From contig NC_045142.1 of assembly GCF_008831285.2 (NCBI RefSeq), positions 4,347,501 through 4,411,500 on the forward strand: 64,000 nt of DNA, given 5' to 3'. Below the pieces are notes generated by a model. That model did not search any database. It was given only the letters and a program-made list of their open reading frames with translations, and had not been told where the DNA came from. Position 1 is the first letter of the stretch. Each line of letters begins with the position of its first letter. Positions 44,868-56,455 of the stretch are shown here, piece after piece. The DNA comes from Nymphaea colorata. Its lineage: Eukaryota; Streptophyta; Magnoliopsida; Nymphaeales; Nymphaeaceae. The translations under genes and the position numbers were made by a program.

Positions 44868-47800
44868 AGTGCATTTTTCTAGCTATGCACCTGAGTCAGA
44901 GTTCTTCAATTGACAGATGGTTTGTTTTCCAAGTGTTCCTCCGCCTTGCTATGAAACAGATTTCTTCTTCAGAATGGTTGTTCTGTTAACACCCATCCAA
45001 CCGTTAAAGACCAGCAAATCCACTATCTGCTCCTGGACATCCATTTAAGCGGGAACCCAGGCAGCAGTAGGCCAGCTTTAAGCACCTCAAACTTTTGGTT
45101 CTTAGATTGTTGTGGAGGTTGGAACTATTCCATGAGGATATCAGGGATATATTCATCAGCCTGTTATTTCCACCAGCTGAATGAGGTTAAGCTAGACTGA
45201 TTTTCTATGGATCTTTGGTTCGCAAAATGATCTACATCTGCGACAGGTCTGCAGAGATTAATTGTAAATACAGCATGGTCTTAATATCTAAACTAATTCA
45301 GGTGTAGGGGCCTCCAATTTGGATTCCCACTGCAGCAAAAAGTTTTGGGCCTGAGTTAGATTTGCATGTTGAAGGAAATGACCAGTTTAATTCCACCAAC
45401 TCAAATGCATCTCTTGGGCACAATCTAGTCTTTGGCTGATTAAGCTCAGCCATATCAATCAGATAAAATGTCCGTACAGGTGAGATACACCTGCAATCCC
45501 ATGGAGATAAGATCTGCAAGACTTGGGCTGGGAATCTTTATTAGTCAATTTTTGCACTTTCCACTGGTGTTGCAGGCCCTTTTGGGCAATGAACTGTCTT
45601 ACTTGCCAATATTTAGATCCACAACTAGGACCCATGATAAATAGATAAAAAAATCACATGCACTGAGACTCAAAGAAAGGGGCACCAACTTAGGGGGGTC
45701 TTTATATAAATAAGATCCAACAACATAGATATAATGCAAGTTAACAGCAACAATCTCAAACCTAAAGAAAGTGGACTCTACTTGGGTCAATAACCAAAGG
45801 ATCCAACCAAGGGATGGAACAACCGCGTGGACTGAAACCTAAAACAGCGACCTGGCCCACATCCAGTCGTTAAGCAAAGACACAAGTATGACCAAGTAAT
45901 ATTACTTTTGGCCGTCAACATCATCATTTGCAGGTAGATGGTAGGACTCATAATTTAGTTTAATCTTCTTAGTTCCAATTGATCTTTTTTCTATTTTTTT
46001 CAGGTGAGTGGTTATTTTTCTACTACCAAAAGAGAGGCCATAGTCTCCCATGTACCCTCGTTGTAGTTCACAGAGCTTGTGTCTAAAATTTTGTCGTTTA
46101 AGAGAATAGCACACTGGAACGTAACAATGACCACAAGTTTCATAAGGCGGACTTTCTTTTGAGTGGACCACCTGCTGCCCAGTTGCACTACATCCCTTGG
46201 AGCATGTAATCTTTTTAGTTGGAAACCTGAATGCACCCATGTATGAATCTAGTGTACATAAATGTGCAATTGAAGTTAAGAGGCATTTTTTCTCTCTCAG
46301 GGTGACCCCCAAGTCAAGTTCAACTGAAAATGGAGTCACATCATCCTAAAGAAAAGCTGCAACGTTGTCCGAGAATGACAGCATATATCAGGAAATCAGT
46401 CCACTGAAGGCCGCCTCTATTGACCATTTCTTGGGATTGGATCAATAAACTTCACTTTGTAAACCAGGTTTTCTTTGAACTCAGTTGCTTGTGAGAAATC
46501 CATAGACCAGTCCACATGAACTACGACTCAAGCCATGGGAGTTCAGTTGAATTGTATGCCTCGAGTGCGTGTTTGTTGCCGCAAACCTAAGGCAATCGAA
46601 AGACTCTCTACTGGATGAGAAAATGAGAAAAGCATAGAGATGTTTCAGAGACACCTTCGGATGCTACCAGGATGTCCATATCTATGCTGACTTCTTCTAA
46701 GAAAACGGCAAAAGATCGGAAAAGATGCGGATTCGAACCAGAAAGAAGATGGTTTTTGGCTTCTTCTCTGTTCTCGTGGAAGTTGGTTTATTTTCAAAGT
46801 AATGAAGCTTGGAAAGAGATGTTCCTCCAAGAAACTGCTCTTGTTTTTATGTACGCAACAGGGTGAACCCACTTGCTGCCGCACCAAGAAATGGAAGGTC
46901 CAAGCCTTTAGCTCATCAACGTGATGCCCTGAGCTTATCCCAAGTATATCTACCATGACTTCTTCCAAAGGGCAGATGGGCAAATGTCTGTACAAGCCCA
47001 CAAAATACCTTATCTATACATTGACATATCATTATTATTTACTTATTTATACATGGAGTGCCCCTTAAAGTTAGATTTACATGTCAGTGTCCTCTACTCA
47101 GAAATTTCTAGCTCCGCCGCCCAGACGACTAACCCCCCTATGAACAGAGGCCATAACTATGATGGTCTTAAGGTAGTAAAATTTCTTGCAAAGCATGTTT
47201 CTAATCACACAAAAGCAGTAATGATCTGTGTACAGTCTATGAGAGCCATATATAAGATGAGAGCTACCTTAAGCCTAGTAACGACATCTATTAAAGAAAT
47301 CCTTTTATTTTCACTTTTTTAAAGTCTCGATGGACATAGCATAATTGGTCGAACTGGTTGGTAGGTGAGAGTTTAGTCATTCGTTCAACTTTCATAGGTG
47401 CTACTCATCTGAACGGCGAAGGGCTATTCTCAAATTAAAGGGAGTAACTGTAAATTCACTCGATCCTGATGCAACTCTAAACCTCGGAACAGGGGAAAGG
47501 AGGGAGCTTCTGCTTCTCACTCAGACATCTTGATTCCTTCCTGCTCAGCCGAAAGGCCTCTAGAAGAGGACCAAACTTGTGAACAAGAAGACCAATCAAC
47601 CAAAAATCATATGACATGATTGGATTCAGTTGGTTGACGGGTTCGTGTAGGGCCAGGCAAATTAGTCCGAGGAAAAAATCTAATTTCAAACCGAGTGAAA
47701 ATGGATATTAGGTAGGACCGGTACTTGGAAAAATAATATCATTCAACATTTGATGCTTTCAAAGCCAACAAGTTTGATACCGATGTGTCTCAAAGTCTTT

Positions 47801-48009
47801 TGAAGTCCATTAATTACTCTGAAACACAACACAGAGTAAGAACAAAAACAGTTACATGTTTGTTGAAGTTATGGGGACCAAGTCCGATATCCTCCTCTAT
47901 GCAAGGAAATGCACTTGGCCTTTTAATAGTCAAATGGACTAAGTGGGATCCAAACCATTCAACTACAGAAGTAGTCGTTTGATTTATATATATATATATA
48001 TATATATAA

Positions 48010-48366
48010 CATATCCAGAAATGATTTTTAAGTTTACAATCTAAATGCGATCGGAATTATAGGTTCCCACCCAAATTCCAACTTAGAAAAGCACGACTAT
48101 GATATGTCAAAAACTGACTTGCAAACAGAAATATCGAAATAGGATGTTTATTTAAAACTGAATGTGATTTTGAATCTGAATTCTATTGAGTTCTTATTTA
48201 AACCGTGTTTGCAACCAAATTCCATCAAACGTGATTTCTTTAGTCAAAATCCGATCTGATTTCTTAATTGAATGTTAAATCTTTTTTGGTATTCTACCTT
48301 TTCTTAAGCAGTTCAGTCAGATATTTGATTTGAATAATGATCTGTCGACAATTATTCCTAGCTAAG
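48010..48366 (-). repeat. Family 1 element, inverted orientation
   Basis: It contains TGATTTCTTAATTGAATG and ends GATCTGTCGACAATTATTCC, matching the inverted family 1 layout seen at 28482 and 60867. The left end is unclear. Confidence 0.5.
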
Positions 48367-48399
48367 GTGTTGAAGTTAGGTTTTTTTTTAACACAAAAA

Positions 48400-48402
<3 letters not shown>

Positions 48403-48447
<45 letters not shown>
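48403..48447. repeat. (AT)n microsatellite
   Basis: About 22 AT dinucleotides just right of a family 1 element. Confidence 0.9.
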
Positions 48448-48448
<1 letters not shown>

Positions 48449-48929
48449 AGAGATGACATGTCCCTTGACATAAACTGAAAGTGTTCTAGTTATTCTAACT
48501 TGCATCTTGGAAAGAAAAGGTTAAATCCGATAGAAATTCAAATAACAGGAATTTTAGGTGAACAAGGAATACCCTTTTTGACTTGGTGTGTGATTGAACA
48601 ATTTCAACAACTGATGAATGGCATTCCTTGTGAAGAATGATAATTCATACAAATTTGTCCGTTGCTTATGGCTCGTAGTGTTGTTTTCTCACATACCAAT
48701 TTTCTTAACTTGTATAACCATAATTAATAAGAAATCTTCAAACTGATGACCTCACTTCTAAGTCTGCATTTCCTTTGACGCCTAATCGGAAAGGTCAGAT
48801 TTGATTAATTCTAGTCACATCTGATTAACATAATACACAAGATTAAGAACTTTCAGGCAAGCTCCTGCCCCAACTTAAATCTACTAAGATTTGAAAAAGA
48901 CTGTTGAGACTGCAGGGAGAGCTACATGT

Positions 48930-49007
48930 GAGTTTGTGCGTGCAGTTGCCTACACAGCCCCACAAAATTTCTGTATTTATATATCAGTTGAACCCGAATA
49001 TATATAC

Positions 49008-49070
<63 letters not shown>

Positions 49071-49160
49071 TGCCCTCTCAAGCATTTTGTTATACATGTG
49101 AAAGATTCAAAATTTTTTAATGAGTTCCTCTCAACCAAAAAATAAAGGTTCTAGCTCCGC
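48930..49160 (+). repeat. Family 3 element expanded by an (AT)n run
   Basis: It starts with a diverged hairpin (GTGCGTGCAGTTGCCTACAC), has about 53 bp of (AT)n inside (49016-49068), and ends GGTTCTAGCTCCGCCTACTG. The ends fit the family 3 pattern of a hairpin near one end and a CTAGCTCCGCC tail. Confidence 0.5.
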
Positions 49161-50609
49161 CTACTGTAATTACAGAGCAAAAGAACTATAATATTCAGTA
49201 GACCTTAATGAAACATTTAAAATTTCTGGACGTTTCTCGATATAATTCTTTTTTTATCTTACATTAAATTCTTATGCACAGTAAAATAACAATTGGTATA
49301 TGGTCGTACAATTTTTAAAAATATAAAATCAAGGTACGTATGTTTATTGATTGAGAGTTAAGTGCTTCAAGTTTCTAACTCTTGTTATCTTTATTTTAAG
49401 ATGATTTCCTTTTGACAGCTATTTTCTTGTCATTTTTACAATAGGATATCACTTATGTATAGTTAAACGAACATCAAATTTACTCCCATTTTTACACATA
49501 AATAAGGGGCCGATGTCACTACGTGCATACTCAACCCTTAAAATTGCCTTACAAAACATTAAATGCCATTCATGTAGTCACTATTTTAATTTACATAAAA
49601 AAATTCTGAATTTCCAAAAGTTCTCCCTTTTAATTTTGATAATACATATACCCTGTCGGTTGTTTCATCAAATTTGCATTTTGCCAGGCGAAGATAGGGC
49701 CGAGTTACACCATATCATGTCAACAAACAAGTTGCAGGCTTTTGGCGAGGACAACATTATGGGTTCCGCCAATCAGAACAGAACATGTCAGCTAATTCAG
49801 CCTCATTAGAATGAAACCACTTTTTTTTTTTAATGTTTACTCAGGAAAACTGTCTTTAGCGTAAAACCCCCAAGAACCCAAGAACATACTCTTATATCTC
49901 TAAGGTTTTGGCTTGCTTTAGAGCTTAAGTGGACCTACATGCAGTACATTCTTTAACTCAAGTGTCGCACTTGCTGCTATTTGAATATCAAAGAAGTAAT
50001 ACACCAGAACGTGACAGCGACCACCAGATTTGAACTTTAGATCCCCTGGTTGCGTATGCCTCTTGAGGTAAGGAAGAGTTTCTTTTCAATGTTATGATCT
50101 TTTATTTTTTCTTTTTATCTCACCTTTATAAGGGTTGTTAAAGTCGAACTCTTGCAGAAGCCTAAATAACAAAGTCTCTTAGCTCGGGCACGATTTCTTT
50201 GGAACCCAAATCAAACGGACCAGCTTCTGTTTTTCTTTTGTATTCATTTGCTGAGGTCTTATTTTAAGGTTGGTATAACTCCTAATATTGAAACATGCTT
50301 ATTCTATAGAGTCTACTCCCTTTAATGCATACATGTTATCAGATTTTTTTCTTCTCATGAATATGAGAAGAGAAACACCAACTTGAACCCTCTTGGGGAG
50401 CAGAGAAGCAAACATATAGACTTCACCTCCTTAATATGAAAGATCATGCCATGAGATGCCTATCAACTGTGAATTATTTACCTCCAGCTTTGAAGTCCTT
50501 GGTCTGACTTTAAGCTAGGTTGGCACTAGTGGTCGAGTCGCATCGGGGCTGGCAAGGACTGTATTAAAGTCTTTGTCCGACTTTAAGCGCGGTTGGTGCT
50601 AGTGGCGGT

Positions 50610-50699
50610 GATACATGGCGGCTGGTGTGTGCTCCATCAAAAGATTCATTAGAAGATACATGGCGGCTGGTGTGTGCTCCATCAAAAGATTCATTAGAA
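50610..50699. repeat. 45-bp perfect tandem duplication
   Basis: The unit starting GATACATGGCGGCTGGTG occurs at 50610-50654 and again at 50655-50699 without a difference that I can see. Just upstream, the phrase CGACTTTAAGC...GGTTGG...CTAGTGG is itself repeated about 73 bp apart near 50505 and 50578, so the site has duplicated more than once. Confidence 0.8.
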
Positions 50700-50949
50700 A
50701 AATGAAAAATGACATTGTGATGACTTAAAAATTACACGTACCACCACATCAGACCTACGTTGGTGAATCGACTACCCCTCGGCCAAAATATCCTAGCTCC
50801 GCTGCTGGTTGGTAGATTTTGTGGATTCACAGGTTGCTGAATCAGTAGATTCACCAAAATCAGCACAGTGGCTGATTCAATTATATATATATAGCATGAA
50901 TTTTTTGCACAATTAGCTGCATGAATGCTTGAGTTCGAGGTTCTCTGGA

Positions 50950-51128
50950 TAGCAGAAATTTTTCATGAGCGGAGCGGAATTAAAGTTTCTAAATTTTGAC
51001 AGGGCCGAAGTATGGTTTTTCAAAGTTTTTACATAGGACAAGTGAAATTTTCTAAAATTTACATATAATTTTTTTTTAAAAATTTGAGATGGGACCACGG
51101 CCCATGCGAGCCCCCCTTGGCTCTCCCT
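50950..51128 (+). repeat. Family 2 element
   Basis: It begins AGCAGAAATTTTTCATGAGC, continues GGAATTAAAGTTTCTAAATT as at 5760, and ends CCCCTTGGCTCTCCCTCT. It compares well with the copies at 5731 and 22815. Confidence 0.6.
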
Positions 51129-53400
51129 CTCGCAGCCATTAATTCACAATTCCCATTTTCTTGGTTCAGAAGCAAACAGTACCACACAACAGCTAATGCA
51201 AGTTCGAGTCAGTGGGTAACCAACAAAACATAATTAAAGCCTTAGTAGAATTTTCAGCTCCCATGGAGCCAAGACCCCTTAACATTCGCACAATGATAAT
51301 TGGGTTGACCGACTTGACTCAAGAACCAATGGAGCTTCAAGAATCCACAGAAGTTGCAGTCACCATCTTGACTCTGTCTATGCCACCACAAGGTACAGGC
51401 GTGGCTAAGGAACTACTTTTCTTTAAACCCTAGATTGGTTAAGGCAGAACAAGAAAGATCAAGAGCATGTACTCGTGATTAAGCCCTATATACGCCTAAG
51501 TCGAAGCTTAATTAGTTGTTGGTTCATCTCTAAAACACTTGGACAAAAAGTTCTTGTGTAAAAAGCTCAAAGGACAGAGTTCCTAGTGCATCTTTTGTCC
51601 GCCATGCAACATGCAAAGCTGAGTATGAAGTGGGTTTTTTGTTTACATATAGGTGTCTCTTAAAATTTTAAAATTATATAACTAGTGCCTCTTAACCAAA
51701 ATTTTCTGGCTCCGACCCTGAATGGTTCCCCTCATGGAGACAGTTCCTGGTCTAACGCGTGGATCGAATCTAACAATGAACTTTTCCTTCATCATTTATA
51801 CATGCCCTAAGTATTCAAATCTTTACTCCTAGGCCTAAGTCAGCTTCTGTTGGAGCCCTTGGTAGATTGGTAAGTCAAGAAAGAGAAGAGAAGAAACAGA
51901 AAAATGAAGACAATTTGCAAATGCATTGTGTCATGACAGGGAAGTGAATGAAAAGGGCAGGAAGGTGCCAACCACTAAAGTGTAAAGTGGATGAAACAAA
52001 GCCACAAGAAGTTTCTGAGCTTGCTGATAACTCCATCCACAAGTTCCCACTGACATTAAACTCTAGGAGCTTTTGTTGAAGAAAAAAAAGGGCAGACAAA
52101 TTGTCCACAACTGTTATCATGTGTCTTTCTTGATCACAAAAATGTTTGTGGCTAACCTCACATCTCATATGTGATTATCAATATCTTATGATCAGTTATA
52201 TGTATGGAAAATGGCCTCTCATTCATTTGAGGGTGTACGTGCCAGTTCGGGAGTCCGCCATGCGGAGTCTCCACCAAGTGTCGGGATGTGCTTGGCCGGC
52301 CTACCGCATTGTTGAAAAGCCAGGACAAATGAGAAAAGAAGTGATATCTTGGAGCTCTGTGTTGAATTTTGGCATTGTCTTCATCATGCCATTTTGAATA
52401 TAGGCCATAAGATTTTTCCATGGTCTCCAACATCTAGAATCACAAAACAGATTATGTAAGGATAATTCCTTAAAATCTTGACTTAAGATGAAATCTGCTT
52501 GTAAAGTCACTAGGAAAAAGAAATTTTGGAGTTTGGATTCAAAATATTATTCTTTGTTATCGAGTTGTAGAAAGTGGGAAAGATTTTCCCTTGCTTGAAA
52601 CGGCGCAGGCTGGGTGTATGAACACGAAAATTTTCTCCTTGTCTGGTCCACCCTGGAAACTTTTCGCCTTTGTATCAAACACCTTCTTCTGAATTAAGAT
52701 AAAAACTAAGTTGTGGCAATTTGTAGAATTGTGCTAATTAACAATTTTTTTTATTTGATTTTTTTTTTATTTCTTTCCCACTGTTCCAAGCTTCTCTTTG
52801 AAATTAAAACAAAATTGGGCCCAAGTTTGTTCTAGAAGGTGTTTGGATGGAATTCCAAAATATATATGCTGTGTTTTGTCTTCAAACCCAAGTTTTTTTA
52901 TTGAGTAAGTGCCATTAAAACTGAGTTTTATAAGGAAAACCAGTTTTGATAGGACCTGGGTTTGCAAAAGGAGTGAAAATTTTGATCTCCTTCAAGTTGT
53001 TTATAAAAAACCAAATTTTGTATGTCACACAAACAAAGAAACCAAATGTGGAAAATTCATTTAAAAACTTGGCTTTTATAAAACCAGTTTTTCATAGACC
53101 TGAGTTGTCATCCAAACACCCCCCTACAGTTTTCATGCAATTTAATATCTTCTGTCATTTCTTCGTCAGCAACTTCAAAAACAATTTCTTTCAACTCACT
53201 GAGTTGAGTTGATGATAAGAGTTAGAGAACATATCTATCTCTCTCTCTCTATCTCTCTTTCTCTCTCTCTCTCATGAGCATACTTTACTCTTCTATTATA
53301 TGAGACGACAAGTTGTTACCAGTTTTTGTGAATATATTATCATTTGGTTGGGTATCCTTTCTTTCTAGAATATATATGTATATATAAAATGAGAATTGAA

Positions 53401-53614
53401 TGGTGACTCTAGCTTTTTAGAGTGACTCAGCCATCCAATCTATACCGTCTGAATCGACGACTCAAAGAAAAATAAGAAGAAAAAAGTGATGGTCATTTTC
53501 ATCATCTAATATTAGTTTATATTTGTTTCTCTTTGTTTTTCTCTCAGCCATATATATACTTTAGATTCATAGTTTTAGTTAGATGGTTGGGTGTCTCTAG
53601 ATAACAAGAGTCAT
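53401..53614. repeat. Small TIR element
   Basis: The left end (GGTGACTCTAGCTTTTTAGA, then GTGACTCAGCCATCCAA) and the right end (TTAGATGGTTGGGTGTCTCT, then AGATAACAAGAGTCAT) are inverted copies over roughly 40 bp with a few mismatches. Related ends occur near 4780-4815 and 11690-11735. Probably a MITE. Confidence 0.55.
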
Positions 53615-53871
53615 CGTTCACTCACTTTTATATATATATATAGAAAATGTGCTACAGGCAAACGTAGATATACGTTAAAGTTGAGATCAATAGATTCAAT
53701 ATTGATATGCTTCAAAATGTACACAAGTTTATAGCTGCGACAGAGCCGAATAAGAAAGCATAAGAAAAGCCTTGGAAGAATAAAAAAATTGTGGGAAGGA
53801 AGTCCACTCTCACAAATCTTAGAAGACTTGAACATAAGAAACCACACACACTCACACCCTCACTCACTTTT

Positions 53872-53874
<3 letters not shown>

Positions 53875-53934
<60 letters not shown>
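53875..53934. repeat. (AT)n microsatellite
   Basis: About 30 AT dinucleotides; a shorter run of about 12 units lies at 54020-54043. Confidence 0.9.
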
Positions 53935-53938
<4 letters not shown>

Positions 53939-56383
53939 CTTTGGCAACGCCCATATGATGCAAATATGATTGACAGAAAGCCAAAAAGAAAAATATAGAG
54001 AATACTATTAAATGACGAATATATATATATATATATATATATAAAATGGGTATCCCGTCCATTAACTGCTGCCTCATGCATTACATATTATTACATATTA
54101 TGTGTGTGTATGTTTGTACGAGCGGATAAATTTAATAGTTGCAGTGAGATGCATGGTTGGATCCATGACAGGTAGCTTGCAAATCATGTTAGATTTAATA
54201 TGTGGGTGCGAATCTGATCCACTTTTTGGGAGACCAGCTCCAATATCGCACTCATCCCTACACCATCACTGGTCAGCAAGGCGTCATTAGTGGCTGAAAC
54301 CCTTTCTATATAAGCAATCTAAGGAAGCATTTGCATCCCATCGGATTTGAAATTCATGAATCTGATGTGTATGTGACGAGGCATTTTTTTTTTTTTTTTA
54401 CAGATCGTAGATTAAATCCATGTTATCGAAATATTTTTCATTTATCTTCAACTCATCAACTCAACGCATTGTTTCATTTTGTACTGTGGTAAAAATCCGT
54501 TTGGAAACTGAATCAGTGGGCTCCTAATTCGGCGAACCGACTGATTCAACCAAATCAATGTCCGCTGAAAATTTTCTAAAAAGTTACTTTTAAAAAAGAT
54601 AAAATAAAAAATACAGGAAAAATAAATTAAAAACATGACATTAATAGTTCAAAAATCGTCTGAATTTGGAAAACAAAATTATAAATATGCTATTCGAGTT
54701 CCAAGTGAAATATTTACTATGATGTTCTCCCCATTGTTTTTCTACAAACTTTAAGTTGAAAATTTTGATGCTCACTGAAATTGACTTTTATATTTCCAGA
54801 AGCTTCCCTTGCCCAAGTCAAGCTCAGATAGGAAATGGAGAAATTTCCACTTGCAACTCACTTTTTAACCATAATTTAAAGATAGGTTTGATGCTTCTAA
54901 TTTTCTTGAAGCGGGCCTGAATTTTATCGACAAATACCAAGGAACTAGAAAGAAACAACCATTCCACCCGGTTTTTCTTCAATAAAAGGGAAAATCTGAA
55001 ATGATGTTGAAAGGGAATCCCCCTGGAAAAACAGTAAGCATACCTGCACCGGTCTTTTAGGATAGTGAGTTCCTTGTCAGGCAAGTCTTCACTTCCGCAA
55101 AAGCCTGTGGAAACCAACTTCCCAAGAAAATGAAATTAGTCAAGGAACGAAGCGAAGTGAACTGACCGCATCATCATCACCATGAATAAACATCCTAAAA
55201 TATATTGCAATCACGATGGAACCTCAATGAATTTTGCAATAAAGTGAATTTATGGCGACCCTCACCCTCACTGGCCTGTTCTCTTGGATACTTAGGCATG
55301 AAGTTTCCCTCCCATTTTAACTTTAATTTCAATTTTTTTAGGAGGCGTTTTATCGTCTTGAATTTTGGTTTTAAAACTAAAGTTCTAGAGATAAAATTTC
55401 AAGTTCGAGTTTTCCTTTATTTGATAATTCAGAATTTTGATTTCGAAATTGAAAATGATATTTGATCAAACATGAATTAGGATTCTAGACTTATGAATTA
55501 GAGCTGTCATGACATGTGTCTTAAGAAAAGATTGAAAATTTTTAAAAATTTTGGAGTCATATTTTCACCTTTAAAAGTAAAATCACAATTCCAAAATTTG
55601 ATTCAAGTTTATAATTTCAAAATCAAAATTCTTTATTTGATAACACAATCTTTATTTCATCAATATTGAGAATTTTAATTTTAAAATTTAAAGTTTATAC
55701 TTGATCAACAATGGTTAAGTCTGGGCACTGGACCGAGCCGCCGCAGAGTACCTAGTACTTGCTCGACAAGAGCCCAAGAAAACGTGACCCGAGTCCAGAG
55801 GGCTTGTTATCGAGCCGGTTCGAGTGGGTCTGATAATGATTTTTTTAATTTTTTTATTAATTTATGTATATGTATATATATAATATTATCATTAATTATT
55901 ATATATATTATTTTATATTAAAATATTTTTTGAATGTAATCGGGCTGAACTCGAGCTCGAGTTTTACATAAAATACAAATTTTTTCTTTAATATTTACGG
56001 TTAATAAAATTAAATTTAAAAATGAAAAATGATGTTTAGAAAATGGCATTTATGAAGTTAATTAGAATAAATAAAGGGGAAAAGGGAGACGCGTATAACC
56101 CGCGTATCGAACCCACATGTTACCTCAAATGCATAGTGAAGGGCCAAAGATGTGTTTTCCTTGCCAATGACGTCACGGACTGAGAACGAAAGATGAACGG
56201 GCGAGGGAAGGAGCGGCCGCCCCACCTCTCCCGACTCGCAGCCACCAGCTTTTGTCCCTGACGCAACCGAAATATCGTGACAAGAAAGCGCAGTTAGCCA
56301 TCGAAAATCGTTACGTTAAGTTGCTTATGGCAGCAAGCAATGGCGGTCAAATCCCGGAGCTGTAACTTGCAGAGAAAACTGTC

Positions 56384-56391
56384 TATATAAA
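56384..56391 (+). promoter_or_regulatory. TATA box of the Exo70 gene
   Basis: TATATAAA lies about 70 bp before the first ATG. A CT-rich leader (CATCTCTCTCTAACTCTCTC) follows, which suits a transcription start near 56415-56425. Confidence 0.65.
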
Positions 56392-56455
56392 CCCCATTAA
56401 CCCTCAGCTGTCCTCTGAGCCACAGTCTCGCATCTCTCTCTAACTCTCTCGACGA

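Larger units (their letters stand above)
44868..56380. other. Long intergenic region, no convincing gene
   Basis: No frame in these 11.5 kb has a recognisable domain. The stretch begins with the PPR 3' UTR. It contains a possible tRNA-like SINE head near 47332-47420, a family 1 element at 48010-48366, (AT)n runs near 48403, 49016, 53875 and 54020, family 3 pieces near 47040-47115, 48930-49160 and 51630-51717, a 45-bp duplication near 50610, a family 2 element near 50950-51128, a TIR element at 53401-53614, and a GC-ended AT-rich element near 55725-55965. The last 150 bp are the Exo70 promoter. Confidence 0.6.

Noticed and set aside
45902-46339. Longest unassigned open frame of the 45-56 kb region (minus strand, 145 codons)
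   Set aside because: It has no ATG at its start, no recognisable domain and no partner exons; a chance frame or an old element fragment is as likely as a gene.
47332-47420. Possible SINE head or decayed tRNA
   Set aside because: Box A- and box B-like words are present but no cloverleaf can be drawn and no poly-A or second copy was found in the window; noted only in the intergenic description.
52158-52433. 91-codon minus-strand frame
   Set aside because: No domain, no codon signal, and overlapping frames on both strands are equally open.
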